Positions 31,986 through 40,382 of a stretch of DNA of 40,382 bases are shown here, one piece after another. Below the pieces are notes generated by a model, which did not search any database, was not told the origin of the DNA, and worked only from the letters and a program-made list of their open reading frames with translations. The stretch comes from JAJDIA01 sp031555145 (GTDB taxonomy: Bacteria; Bacteroidota; Bacteroidia; Bacteroidales; Tannerellaceae), in contig JAVBUR010000006.1 of NCBI GenBank assembly GCA_031555145.1, positions 1 to 40,382 on the forward strand. The letters run 5' to 3'. Both the position numbers and the translations under genes were made by a program. The stretch's first letter is position 1. Each line of letters begins with the position of its first letter.

Positions 31986-33860
31986 TTACCAGACTTTGGC
32001 CAGTTCTGTCTGTATGATGTCGTTGCCAGGATAACCTGTTTTCAGATAGGTCATCCGGCCTGTTTTATCAAAGATCATATAGGTGGGGATGCCTGGGCTT
32101 TTATACTTTCTCATGATGCCCTCCCATTGATCTTTATTGAGGTAGTAGTGGTCGCCTTTGATTTCTGCCAGCATTTCACTCCAGTCGGCTTTGGGGGAAT
32201 TAGTGCCTGCGACATACAGGATAACGACACCTTTACTTTTGATCTCGTCTTTAATTGGTTTGATGGTCTCCATGGCTGCCAGGCAGGGGCCGCACCAGGT
32301 AGCCCAGTAGTCGATCAATACAGGTCGCCCTTTGTAGGCGGCTACCATTTCATCCAAGGCTTCGGCGCCGGGAGCCTCAGGGGTAGGGTGGAAGGTAAAT
32401 CCGCTGGCTTGCGCCATTGCCCGGTCGTATGCTTCTTTTTCATTATTTAATATATAGGTATAGATCTCGCCATAGATAGAGGTAGATGTGGCATGCAGGG
32501 ATTTTTCCATTTCCGGTGTGGGTATTTCCATGCTTAATGCCCGGCTCATGGCGGGGTAGGAGCGGATAATATCGGTCAGCAGCCCTTCTTTTTCACCAAT
32601 GGCTGCCGGAATATCGATGGAACTAAGCGACAGGGCAACAACTTCTTTGGTATAGCCGGATGCGTAGAGGCACATTGGGTCGTTCAGGCCGATCTCTTTC
32701 AGCATGCCCCATTCGGCAGCAGAAGGGGTGGGGAATGGTTGACCGCCGGATAGTTTAGTCTCCGGGTAGGCACGCTGGTAGGTGTTTCTACAATAGTCGC
32801 GCATGTGGGTCATATTATGCAGGATATCTTCCTTCATATTGGCGGTGATCAGCTGCTTGAGTGCTGTCGGTAACCCGGCGGCTTCCAACTGCTGCTGCTT
32901 TTGGTGATAGTTCTGGAGCAGAAGGCTGGTGCATTGTGCGGCTGTCATGTCGGCAATACGCAGGTCTTCGTAGAGGCGAAGGTGATAACTGGTTATGGTT
33001 TGCCTTTCACAGTTGACCTGCTCATTCAGGGCCGCCAACTTGCCATCGAAGGCGGCATAACGGATGTCGGGTTGTGTATCGTAGCGGTTGATTGTTTTTG
33101 AAAAGCCTGTCACATCATAGTAGATATCCGCTTCTTCGCCCGGTACCAGATAAACTTCCAACATTTTTTTGTCGATGATCGCATGGATACAAGAGGTCGC
33201 GTACAGATCGAATTCGAATGTATAGGTGTGGCCGGAAGAAGAGGTTACTGATACTCTTTCTTCCTGGAGCGTAAAGGCATTCGGTATGCTCAACCGGGGT
33301 GTTTGCAGATCGTAGCCTTCTCTGAGTCCGGTGAGATGAATGTGGAGGCGGGTCTTCGCAATCTTCATCTCAAACGGGGGAAGCGGCTGGCTGGATACCT
33401 TGGCGGCTGGCAGGTCGGGGACATAGGCTTTGGGTTTACCGGTCACATCAATGTCCCAGATTTTTATCCCGTTTTCTGTATCTGAGGCGATAAAGTCAAT
33501 TGTCTTTGTCCCTTTAGGCAGAGGGGGGAAGATCAGGGTGAAATAGTCCTTCCTGCTTTCCAGAATGTAGAAGTATTCGCCTAATGTCAACTCTTCCGAT
33601 CGTATGACCGGATACTTCGTCCCTTTCGCCCGGATATACACAGACGTGTCGATCAGTATGCGTTCGAAAGCCGGTATAAGCGAGATGTAGGTGGCGGTAT
33701 CGGTCAACACTATTTGGCGGATGTCGAGCATGCCGTTGTTCTGAAGACCGAAAGAGGGCTGGTCGATGGTCTTATGCTCTACTTGCTCGCATCCGCATAA
33801 CAGCGGGAGGAACAGGCAGAAAAGAATCAGGATTGCAGTGGTAAGATGTTTCTGTATCAT
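31986..33860 (-). CDS. TlpA-family thioredoxin-like lipoprotein
   Basis: Envelope-anchored thiol-disulfide reductase. The 624-aa protein has a lipoprotein signal (LLCGC, about residue 24) and a long beta-rich and helical N-terminal region of the kind found in large Bacteroidetes TlpA proteins. The thioredoxin domain occupies about residues 495-624: YWATWCGPCLAAMET with Cys523 and Cys526, and the cis-Pro motif SPGIPTYMIF near 590. It probably reduces periplasmic disulfides, such as in cytochrome c or other substrates. It is monocistronic and ends upstream of the regulator promoter. Confidence 0.88.
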   Translation of the reverse strand: MIQKHLTTAILILFCLFLPLLCGCEQVEHKTIDQPSFGLQNNGMLDIRQIVLTDTATYISLIPAFERILIDTSVYIRAKGTKYPVIRSEELTLGEYFYILESRKDYFTLIFPPLPKGTKTIDFIASDTENGIKIWDIDVTGKPKAYVPDLPAAKVSSQPLPPFEMKIAKTRLHIHLTGLREGYDLQTPRLSIPNAFTLQEERVSVTSSSGHTYTFEFDLYATSCIHAIIDKKMLEVYLVPGEEADIYYDVTGFSKTINRYDTQPDIRYAAFDGKLAALNEQVNCERQTITSYHLRLYEDLRIADMTAAQCTSLLLQNYHQKQQQLEAAGLPTALKQLITANMKEDILHNMTHMRDYCRNTYQRAYPETKLSGGQPFPTPSAAEWGMLKEIGLNDPMCLYASGYTKEVVALSLSSIDIPAAIGEKEGLLTDIIRSYPAMSRALSMEIPTPEMEKSLHATSTSIYGEIYTYILNNEKEAYDRAMAQASGFTFHPTPEAPGAEALDEMVAAYKGRPVLIDYWATWCGPCLAAMETIKPIKDEIKSKGVVILYVAGTNSPKADWSEMLAEIKGDHYYLNKDQWEGIMRKYKSPGIPTYMIFDKTGRMTYLKTGYPGNDIIQTELAKVW

Positions 33861-33918
33861 GGTCTGTATATAGTTACGATTTGTTGATTATCAACAGTGG
33901 TACATATATGTTACGGAA

Positions 33919-33926
33919 CAAATGTA
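33919..33926 (-). promoter_or_regulatory. -7 box of the TlpA-type gene
   Basis: TACATTTG on the minus strand, 58 bases before the start codon. No -33 box is clear. Confidence 0.4.
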
Positions 33927-33967
33927 GTAATTTTTTTCTTCCTCCGTGCAGTTTCTACCCCTCCTCG

Positions 33968-33998
33968 TTGATTCGCCGCCCTGAAACTCGTATCTTTG
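33968..33998 (+). promoter_or_regulatory. promoter of the FHA gene
   Basis: TTG (33968-33970), 20-bp spacer, TATCTTTG (33991-33998). The predicted transcription start near 34005 lies 20 bases before the ATG at 34025 and rules out upstream in-frame starts. Confidence 0.65.
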
Positions 33999-34024
33999 CA
34001 CCCCATAAGATAACGAAGAACTGC

Positions 34025-34561
34025 ATGAAGAGAATATTCTGTCCGAAATGCGACCATCAGTTGGGGTTTGACGAGACCCGGTATCCGGAAGGAAAGGTGC
34101 TGGCTTTTGTTTGTCCGCAATGCGGTACGCAGTTTAAGATCCGGTTGGGACGAAAAGTGGTGAAGACCGCTTCCGGGGAAGAAAAAGAAGTAAAGGAACC
34201 TGATTTTACCTATGGCTCCATCACTGTGATCGAGAATAATTTTGCCTTTCGGCAAGACCTGGCGCTGGTGCCGGGTGACAATATTATCGGACGACGCAAT
34301 AAAGACACCACCGGTGTGGATGCACCCATCATTACGAGCGACCCCAGCATGGGGCGTAAGCATTGCGTGATCTGTGTCAAAGAAATGGGCGACGGCACGT
34401 ACGGCTATTTCCTGCGTGACTTTCCCAGCCTGACCGGTACCTTCCTGCGGAATACGTTGGTAGGCAAAAATGAGCAAATACGAGTAGGAGAGGGGGCCGT
34501 CATTACGATCGGCGCCACCACTTTTATCTTGCACACCGCCGATGGGGCGGAATGGGAATAA
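34025..34561 (+). CDS. zinc-ribbon and FHA-domain protein
   Basis: Predicted cytoplasmic phosphopeptide-binding protein. The 178-aa product begins with a zinc ribbon (CPKC at 6-9 and CPQC at 30-33). The forkhead-associated domain runs from about residue 80 to 172, with Gly89-Arg90, Ser108, His113 and the LRDFPSLTGTFLRN segment, all positions needed to bind phosphothreonine. Many proteins with this N-terminal ribbon and an FHA domain lie in signalling loci, but no Ser/Thr kinase is nearby. It lies five bases upstream of the MFS exporter gene on the same strand. The frame is open from 33881, but the promoter position favours 34025. Confidence 0.85.
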   Translation: MKRIFCPKCDHQLGFDETRYPEGKVLAFVCPQCGTQFKIRLGRKVVKTASGEEKEVKEPDFTYGSITVIENNFAFRQDLALVPGDNIIGRRNKDTTGVDAPIITSDPSMGRKHCVICVKEMGDGTYGYFLRDFPSLTGTFLRNTLVGKNEQIRVGEGAVITIGATTFILHTADGAEWE

Positions 34562-34565
34562 CAAC

Positions 34566-35777
34566 ATGACACAACAACCTTCCGCTACCGCTATTAACAA
34601 GACTGCTTTCCGGATTCTGATCGCCCTCAGTATCGTACATTGTATGAACGATACGTTGCAGGCTGTGGTCGCTGCTGTCTATCCGCTGATCAAGGAAGAC
34701 CTGTCGCTGAGTTTTGCGCAGATCGGGCTGATCACGCTCGTGTATCAATCGGCCGCTTCGGTATTCCAACCGGTGGTCGGCTTGTTTTTCGACAAACGTC
34801 CGCAACCCTGGTCGCTACCGATCGGGATGACGTTTACGCTGGTCGGACTGTTGAGCCTGTCGGTAGCCACGACACTACCCTGGCTGCTGGCTTCCGTCTT
34901 TTGTGTGGGGATCGGATCAGCGGTGACGCACCCGGAGGCTTCGCGGCTGACGTCGCTGGCGTCGGGTGGACGGAGGGGGTTGGCGCAATCTCTCTTTCAG
35001 GTAGGTGGTAACCTGGGTAGTTCCCTCGGACCGTTGTTGGTCGCGTTGATTATTGCGCCGTATGGCCGGCAGCATATTGCCTTGTTTTCGATCCTTGCCT
35101 TTATTGCTATCCTGGTGATGGTGCCGGTCTGCCGGTGGTATGGGCGATATCTGGCGCAGGTGAAACGGGAAGTATCTACTGTTACGAAACCCGTTGAAAT
35201 GCCTTTGTCAAAGGGAAAGACGATCTTTGCCATTACGGTGCTCCTTCTCCTGATCTTCTCCAAATATATTTATATGGCCAGTTTGTCGAACTTCTACACG
35301 TTCTACCTGATTGAGAAGTTTGACGTCAGCATCCAGCAGTCGCAGCTTTTCCTGTTTGTCTTTATGTTTGCCACAGCGGCGGGAACGTTGATGGGAGGAC
35401 CGATCGGCGACCGCATCGGACGTAAGTATGTGATCTGGGCGTCTGTCCTCGGAGCGGCGCCTTTCACGTTGTTGATGCCGCATGTCGATCTGTTCTGGAC
35501 GGCGGTGCTGAGTTTCTGCATTGGGCTGGTGCTTTCGTCGGCCTTCCCTGCTATATTGTTGTATGCGCAGGAACTGCTTCCCTATAAACTGGGGATGGTG
35601 TCCGGGCTGTTTTTCGGCTTTGCCTTTGGCGTGGCCGGTATTGCTTCGGCCGTATTAGGGAATATGGCTGATCGGTATGGCATCGAAGCCGTCTATCATG
35701 TTTGCGCTTATATGCCGTTACTGGGATTGGTTACTTGTTTCCTGCCGGAGCTGAAGAAGAAAAGTCGGACGGACTGA
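34566..35777 (+). CDS. Fsr-family MFS exporter (fosmidomycin-resistance type)
   Basis: Inner-membrane multidrug exporter of the major facilitator superfamily. The 403-aa protein has about 12 hydrophobic helices and the Fsr-type opening VHCMNDTLQAVVAAVYPLIK, with PVVGLFFDKRPQPW between helices 2 and 3, and GGPIGDRIGRKYVI as the second-half motif A. The substrate is unknown; related proteins export fosmidomycin. The ATG at 34566 lies just after the FHA stop (34561), so the two share a transcript; an upstream ATG at 34542 would overlap FHA. Its 3' end overlaps the convergent DUF502 gene by 47 bases. Confidence 0.85.
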   Translation: MTQQPSATAINKTAFRILIALSIVHCMNDTLQAVVAAVYPLIKEDLSLSFAQIGLITLVYQSAASVFQPVVGLFFDKRPQPWSLPIGMTFTLVGLLSLSVATTLPWLLASVFCVGIGSAVTHPEASRLTSLASGGRRGLAQSLFQVGGNLGSSLGPLLVALIIAPYGRQHIALFSILAFIAILVMVPVCRWYGRYLAQVKREVSTVTKPVEMPLSKGKTIFAITVLLLLIFSKYIYMASLSNFYTFYLIEKFDVSIQQSQLFLFVFMFATAAGTLMGGPIGDRIGRKYVIWASVLGAAPFTLLMPHVDLFWTAVLSFCIGLVLSSAFPAILLYAQELLPYKLGMVSGLFFGFAFGVAGIASAVLGNMADRYGIEAVYHVCAYMPLLGLVTCFLPELKKKSRTD

Positions 35778-36345
35778 TCTGTTCGGCCAACCGTGCCGAA
35801 TCGACTCCGTATTGTTTGACGAGCCGGGTAAATTCGGGCAGGCTGATCGTTAATATCTTCACTTTCCCTTTGGGGACGATCTGGATATTACCGCCGCTCA
35901 GTCCCCCTTCCGAGACGTAGACCGTGTAGAAGTGTTCACTCTCATTGGTTACATAGCAAAGCGAGTACATATCTTCTTCCACCAACAGCGCCGGCCGGAA
36001 GTTGTTGTCCGAACTCATCCCCGATTCGGTGTATAGCACGGATTTGATCAGGTTGTATATCGGTATCCGCGACAATACCTTCTCTTCGTATAGCCTGATA
36101 TGCTTCTTTACGAAGGTACTTCGGATAAGCAACCCACACAGATACCCCAATAGCAGCAACAGCAGCACGGATATCACCATCACATTAAACACCCCGAGCC
36201 ACCGCGAAATATGGAATGTGGACTCAATCCAGTGGTTCAGTGGAAGAAGCAAATGATGCAGCTTCTCCAACAGGATAATTGAAACAACCAGGGGGAATAA
36301 CAGCCCCACGTACCCACTTACAATACTATTGAGAATCTTTTTCAT
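35731..36345 (-). CDS. DUF502-family membrane protein
   Basis: Integral membrane protein of unknown function, 204 aa from the chosen start. It has two N-terminal transmembrane helices (GYVGLLFPLVVSIILLE and VISVLLLLLLGYLCGLL), then the DUF502 hallmark IPIYNLIKSVLY (about residues 113-125) and a soluble end. The start (MKKILNSI) matches family length; an open frame reaches 27 codons upstream but lacks a family counterpart. Its stop lies inside the 3' end of the MFS gene on the other strand. Confidence 0.85.
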   Translation of the reverse strand: MKKILNSIVSGYVGLLFPLVVSIILLEKLHHLLLPLNHWIESTFHISRWLGVFNVMVISVLLLLLLGYLCGLLIRSTFVKKHIRLYEEKVLSRIPIYNLIKSVLYTESGMSSDNNFRPALLVEEDMYSLCYVTNESEHFYTVYVSEGGLSGGNIQIVPKGKVKILTISLPEFTRLVKQYGVDSARLAEQISPSDFSSSAPAGNK

Positions 36346-36478
36346 AACACCTTTTTCTAATATAACCACCGGCCGTTTAAATGGTTGAGGGATATGCCTG
36401 TCCCTGTGAAAGTAACAGTATATCATGCTTATTTTAGACTTTTAAGATACTTCCGTGTTCATATCCGGGACAAATCCC

Positions 36479-36486
36479 TATTTTTG
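36479..36486 (+). promoter_or_regulatory. -7 box of the TPR gene
   Basis: TATTTTTG matches TAnnTTTG, 29 bases before the ATG. The -33 box is weak. Confidence 0.5.
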
Positions 36487-36515
36487 CGCTCATTATCTGT
36501 AAAAAGGAATATAAA

Positions 36516-38243
36516 ATGAAAAAAACACTTCTGCTTTTCCTGTTTGCCTGCCTCCTGATGCCGGCTATAGCTCAAAAGAATGCACCTAAATGGTTGGAAA
36601 AACAACGGAAAGCGATCGTACAGATCACTACATATGGAACAGACAATCAGGTGTTACATACAGGTACAGGCGTATTTGTCAGTGAGACGGGTGATGTACT
36701 TTCGAGTTATACCCTGTTCAAGGGAGCGTCGCGAGCCACAGTAGCGGATACTGACGGCAAACAATACCCGGTTGCCAGCGTGGCCGGCGCTGATGAGTTG
36801 TATGACGTGATCAAAGTCAAGGCTGAAGTGCCGAAGAAAGTACCTTTCCTATCCCTTGCTTCCGAACCGCTTGCTAACGGAACGGCCGCTTTCCTGGTTC
36901 CTTATGTTGCCGGTAAGACGGGAAGTTTCAAGGAAGGAGCGATCAGCGAAGTGACGAAATTGAAAGATGCGTACGGCTATTATAAAGTCAATATCCCATT
37001 GGAAGGAACGCAGGTAGATGCCCCGTTGCTTACGGCCGATGGTCAGTTGTTCGGTCTTGCCCAGGAGGATGCCGGGGGAAAGAAGGAACATATCTTTGCT
37101 GTGTCCGCCGGATATATCAACAACCTGCAGATGACTTCAGCCAATATGCTGAGCTCGGTTTATACGGCCATCAATATTCGCAAAGCCTGGCCTACAGCGA
37201 TGGATCAGGCTGAGGTGATGTTGTATTTGCTGGCTTCTTCGCAGGACAAGAAAACATACCTGGCGTCATTGAACGATTTCATCGCCACGTTCCCCCATAG
37301 TGCTGTAGGCTATCAGACCCGGGCTTCCTATTATGCGCACAATGCCTCCGAGTTGGGCTCTTCTCCCGGCGAGGTATCTGCTTACCTGCAGAAAGCGCAG
37401 GCAGATATGGAAGCTTCTGTCCGCCAGAATCCGGAAAAAGCAGAAGCGATCTTTGCGAATGCCAAGTTGATCTACGGTGTGGCGGTAACCGATACTACGC
37501 TGACCGACCCCAAGTGGAGCCTGCAAGCTGCTATGGATATGTTGCAGGAAGCGCTCCGCACCAAGGATTCTCCTGTATACCACCAGTTGGAAGGCGATAT
37601 CTATGTCGCACAGGGCGCATACGAAAAGGCCTACGATAGCTATATGGTCATGAACGACAGCAATGTGGCCACTCCGGCATCCTATTATGCTGCCGCCAAG
37701 GTGAAAGAAGCAATTCCCGGCGCCAATATCTTTGATATCATCAACCTGATCAGCCTGGCATACGAGAAATCGAAAGAGAATCCCACGGCTGAAACGTTGG
37801 CCTACCTGTCGGAGCGGATCGAATACCGCATGCAGGTGATGCAGTATGCCGAAGCTATTGCCGACTACGACGAGTACTACTACTTGCTGAACGGCCAGGT
37901 GGGCGACGGCTTCTTCTACTACCGCGAACAGGCCAAATTCCGTAATGGCGATATGCCCGGCGCAATGGCCGATATCAAGGAGGCCTTGAAGCTTGCTCCC
38001 ACCAATCCTGTCTATCTGGCAGAAGAGGCCTCGATACTGATCCGTATGGAATCGTACAATGAAGCCTTAGGTGTGTTGCAGCAGGTTATTGCACAGGCGC
38101 CCGAGTTTGCCGCCTGTTACCGCTTGCAGGGCTTGTGTTATGTACGCCAGGGCAAAAAAGCCGATGGTTGCAAAGCTTTCCAGAAAGCGAAAGAATTAGG
38201 CGACCCGGTCGTGGATCGCCTGATCAAGGAGCATTGCGAGTAA
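36516..38243 (+). CDS. exported trypsin-like (pseudoprotease) and TPR-repeat protein
   Basis: Predicted periplasmic or exported scaffold. The 575-aa protein has a signal peptide ending AIAQ (about residue 20). Residues about 28-200 match a DegP/trypsin-like fold: TGTGVFVSETGDVLSSYTLF, YDVIKVKAE, and VDAPLLTADGQLFGLAQ. The catalytic His is replaced (normally T-N-N-H-V, here S-S-Y-T-L) and the GNSGG motif is changed to TQVDA, so Ser is lost; only the Asp remains. The protein is therefore unlikely to cut peptides. From about 255 to 565 there are TPR-like helices, with LKLAPTNPVYLAEEASILIR and YRLQGLCYVRQGKKADGCKA near the end. It ends directly at the stop of the convergent ABC-F gene. Confidence 0.8.
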   Translation: MKKTLLLFLFACLLMPAIAQKNAPKWLEKQRKAIVQITTYGTDNQVLHTGTGVFVSETGDVLSSYTLFKGASRATVADTDGKQYPVASVAGADELYDVIKVKAEVPKKVPFLSLASEPLANGTAAFLVPYVAGKTGSFKEGAISEVTKLKDAYGYYKVNIPLEGTQVDAPLLTADGQLFGLAQEDAGGKKEHIFAVSAGYINNLQMTSANMLSSVYTAINIRKAWPTAMDQAEVMLYLLASSQDKKTYLASLNDFIATFPHSAVGYQTRASYYAHNASELGSSPGEVSAYLQKAQADMEASVRQNPEKAEAIFANAKLIYGVAVTDTTLTDPKWSLQAAMDMLQEALRTKDSPVYHQLEGDIYVAQGAYEKAYDSYMVMNDSNVATPASYYAAAKVKEAIPGANIFDIINLISLAYEKSKENPTAETLAYLSERIEYRMQVMQYAEAIADYDEYYYLLNGQVGDGFFYYREQAKFRNGDMPGAMADIKEALKLAPTNPVYLAEEASILIRMESYNEALGVLQQVIAQAPEFAACYRLQGLCYVRQGKKADGCKAFQKAKELGDPVVDRLIKEHCE

Positions 38244-39833
38244 TTATAACGCTATCTCCTTATCTACCCCGATCTCTTCCATAAAGTACCGGTCGTGCGA
38301 AACGGCCAGTACTGTCCCTTTGTATTCCCGGATCACCTGGGTGATAATCTCGACGCTTTGGATGTCAAGGTTGTTGGTCGGTTCGTCAAGGATAAAGAGG
38401 TCGGGTGTCTGGTTGCCGATCATCAGGCAGCAGAATACCAACCGCATCTTCTCTCCACCGCTTAGTTTGGCGCAGGGGGTATCCCAAGCATCGGCCAGGA
38501 AGAGGTAGCGGCTCAACATCATCTTCACTTCGTGTTCCTGAAAGAGCCGCGAGTTGAATGTTTCAGCCTGTTCATATACTGTCAGCTCGTTGCGGATCAG
38601 GGAATAATCCTGGTCGATATAGAGATGGCTGAACTCCGCCTTTTCGATGTGGCCGGCTATGGGAGGGAGGAGGCCCGTGATCAGCTTGATCAGGGTCGTT
38701 TTGCCTGATCCGTTGCGTCCGCGGATCACCATCCGGTCGCCGCTGCGGATCGTGAAACTCAGGGGAACCGGCCATAAGGGCGTATCCTGATAGCCATAGT
38801 TGATGCCGTCGGCCTTGACCAGTATCTTTCCGGTATGAAGAGAGGAGGCGTTGAAATCGACCTTCATTGCCCGGCTGTCAGGCAGTATGGAGCGGAGTTC
38901 GGAGATGCGTTGCGTGATCCCGGCAGTCTTCTCGGCATGTACGTCTTTCAGGCGGGAGGCGCTTTTCTCGGCTTTGTCTTGCAAGGTATCCATGGCCATT
39001 TTGCCGACACCTTTCTTCTCGTTCAGCTTCTTGCCGCGGGCCTCGTGCTTTTGTTTGCGTTCGGCGGCTTCCCGGGCTGTCTTGCGAGCCAGGCGGAGGG
39101 CTTTCTCCTGTTCTTCGAGGTTGTCTTGCAAGGCTTGAAGATGGAGGGTCTTTTGTTCCTTATAGAAATCGTAGTTGCCGCCGTAGACGGTGATACCGTC
39201 GGCGTTCAGTTCATAGGTGACGGGCAGGAGGCGTAGCAGGGTGACATCATGACTGACCACCAGCAACGTGGCGTTGGTCGACTCAATCCAGTTGTACAGC
39301 CGTTGGCGGCTGTCGCTGTCGAGATGGTTTGTCGGCTCATCCATCAAGATGATGTCGGGCGTATGGATCTGTAGGCCGGAAAGGAACACCTTTGTCTTTT
39401 CGCCTCCGCTGAGGGTCGCTATCTCCTGGGTGAGGGTGATATGCTCCAGTCGCCATTCGGAGAGGGCGGCGAGGCTGCGCTCTTCGATGGTCCAGTCGTC
39501 GTTCAGTCGGGTGAAGTTTTCTTCTGATGCGTCGCCGTTCAGAATGGCATGCAGTGCATCCAGTTTCTCTTGGATACCGAGGGCACCGGCCACGGTCAAC
39601 GTGTCGTATTGCCCGAAGTGTTGCGGCACGTAGTAGGGTTGTGAAAGGCAGGTGACGGAGCCTTCCGTCGGTTGTTCCCCTCCGGCCATGATGCGGAGCA
39701 GGGTGGATTTGCCGGAACCGTTGAGCCCGACTAACGCAATCTTTTCCCCACGGGAAACGGTGCAGGTAACGTCGCTGAACAACACGACATTATCCGGATG
39801 TATATAGCTGATTTGTTGTATACTGATACTCAT
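38244..39833 (-). CDS. ABC-F family ATPase (ribosome-associated type)
   Basis: Soluble protein with two ATP-binding domains and no membrane segment. In the family these proteins act on the ribosome in translation or antibiotic protection. The 529-aa product from the chosen start (MSISIQQISYIHPDN) has Walker A GLNGSGKSTL, signature LSGGEKTKVF, Walker B ILMDEPTNHLD in the first half, and GRNGSGKTTL, LSGGEKMRLVF and ILDEPTNNLD in the second. A charged linker (about 240-310, rich in Lys, Glu, Arg) joins them. The frame opens 25 codons upstream but the promoter at 39954-39983 and the MSISIQ start favour 39833. Which ABC-F subgroup it belongs to cannot be told here. Confidence 0.88.
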   Translation of the reverse strand: MSISIQQISYIHPDNVVLFSDVTCTVSRGEKIALVGLNGSGKSTLLRIMAGGEQPTEGSVTCLSQPYYVPQHFGQYDTLTVAGALGIQEKLDALHAILNGDASEENFTRLNDDWTIEERSLAALSEWRLEHITLTQEIATLSGGEKTKVFLSGLQIHTPDIILMDEPTNHLDSDSRQRLYNWIESTNATLLVVSHDVTLLRLLPVTYELNADGITVYGGNYDFYKEQKTLHLQALQDNLEEQEKALRLARKTAREAAERKQKHEARGKKLNEKKGVGKMAMDTLQDKAEKSASRLKDVHAEKTAGITQRISELRSILPDSRAMKVDFNASSLHTGKILVKADGINYGYQDTPLWPVPLSFTIRSGDRMVIRGRNGSGKTTLIKLITGLLPPIAGHIEKAEFSHLYIDQDYSLIRNELTVYEQAETFNSRLFQEHEVKMMLSRYLFLADAWDTPCAKLSGGEKMRLVFCCLMIGNQTPDLFILDEPTNNLDIQSVEIITQVIREYKGTVLAVSHDRYFMEEIGVDKEIAL

Positions 39834-39953
39834 AAGATGTAGAATAAAGTGGTTGGCAACAAGTGAAGGCCGTGCCTCCCGTTGTCGCATACTGAAAAGA
39901 TATCCCAACTAAATCCTACATTCTCACTGGAGTAATTATGAAGTTTATGGCAG

Positions 39954-39983
39954 CAAAGATACATCTTTTTTTTAGAAGACCAA
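39954..39983 (-). promoter_or_regulatory. promoter of the ABC-F gene
   Basis: On the minus strand TTG (39981-39983), 19-bp spacer, TATCTTTG (39954-39961). The leader would be about 115 bases, long enough for regulation, but no clear attenuator is seen. Confidence 0.65.
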
Positions 39984-40028
39984 CCCCGCTACGCATGCAA
40001 CATCTTCCTATCTGTCCGAATCTGAAAG

Positions 40029-40276
40029 TGGTTGAATCCGAGGCACAGGGTTATTGTTATTTTCAGAAAGAGGGAAAGGGCGTTTTGGGGTGTTGAAAAG
40101 AGGTAAAAGTCGCGAAGGAATAGTATAGGCATGTTATAGGCAACACGAAGGCAAGTGATATGCAGGGGTGGAAAATGATATTAAGAATTTGTGATTCAGC
40201 TGTTTATGATACTCTGGAATGTAAGCTTCGGAATTTTCCGGATTTAGGGTTATTGTATTTTTTGTTTTAAGTTAGG
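40029..40276 (-). repeat. right arm of ~250-bp long-range inverted repeat
   Basis: Reverse complement of 1-246 at about 93% identity. A short hairpin in it (CGGAA / TTCCG, 40229-40240) is conserved in the left arm at 37-48 with a compensating base-pair change (G-C in the left arm, A-T here). Beyond 40276 the repeat stops. Confidence 0.9.
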
Positions 40277-40337
40277 GTTGTAATAAGAGCTGGGAGATCT
40301 TCAGATTGTGCAGTATTTGAAGATTTTGCGACGGTGA

Positions 40338-40355
40338 ATACCGCGTCAGCGGTAT
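40338..40355. repeat. hairpin at the right edge (REP-like)
   Basis: Perfect 7-bp stem ATACCGC / GCGGTAT with a 4-base loop, followed by GTAGCCGTGGGTGCAAGCCC to the end of the window. The latter looks like the start of a dispersed extragenic repeat, cut by the window edge. Confidence 0.5.
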
Positions 40356-40382
40356 CGTGTTCGTAGCCGTGGGTGCAAGCCC

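Noticed and set aside
40134..40271. Small protein (about 31-37 codons, ending DLGLLYFLF) encoded in both arms of the long repeat
   Set aside because: The frame is open in both copies after a shared ATG, but nearly all base differences change the amino acid and a single-base indel breaks the longer version in the left arm. This is not how a selected peptide evolves.

Overview
The window reads as chromosomal DNA of a gut Bacteroidales bacterium, most likely Parabacteroides or a close relative. The reasons are Bacteroidetes -7 promoter boxes (TAnnTTTG) in front of many genes, a SusC/SusD pair, a UpxY-type NusG paralogue, an HU protein fused to a winged helix, and a DUF3575/DUF5119/fimbrillin pilus operon. 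The genus is inferred from gene families; no marker gene is present.

Layout, left to right. 1-246 is one arm of an imperfect inverted repeat of about 250 bp whose partner lies at 40029-40276, so the repeat brackets nearly the whole window. 389-11837 is a starch-utilization (sus) locus: a SusR-like regulator, SusC, SusD, SusE, a neopullulanase-like GH13 enzyme (SusA type) and a lipoprotein GH13 enzyme with a CBM48-like N-terminus. A strong terminator splits the transport genes from the hydrolase genes. 11973-13487 is a serine-type sulfatase, convergent with a membrane-anchored AraC-type regulator (13507-14727). 14909-16677 holds an orphan upxY and an HU-winged-helix gene. Between them two near-identical 26-bp palindromes in inverted orientation enclose a promoter, and this looks like a phase-variable switch in the OFF orientation for upxY.

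17263-24644 is a fimbrial surface-protein cluster on the minus strand (DUF3575 barrel, DUF5119 lipoprotein, two fimbrillins, one further pilin-like lipoprotein), interrupted by a higA remnant and a hairpin repeat. 24953-25948 is a scar: a truncated gene, the last 24 codons of a lost sulfatase, and an MNT/HEPN toxin-antitoxin pair whose HEPN half is broken. tRNA-Pro(CGG) follows.

26237-28269 is a radical-SAM and DUF4130 gene pair of the putative DNA modification/repair type. 28271-31874 is a minus-strand group (DUF2141, TonB-dependent receptor, winged-helix regulator, membrane protein) that shares a palindromic operator GTTTATAnTATAAAC at two positions, one of them exactly in the spacer of a promoter. 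The right part has a TlpA-type thioredoxin lipoprotein, a zinc-ribbon/FHA protein, an Fsr-type MFS exporter, a DUF502 membrane protein, a TPR protein with a degenerate trypsin-like domain, and an ABC-F ATPase.

The most interesting points are the predicted invertible upxY promoter, the 40-kb-spanning inverted repeat, the shared operator, and the 4 x 22-bp palindromic tandem array upstream of the HU gene.
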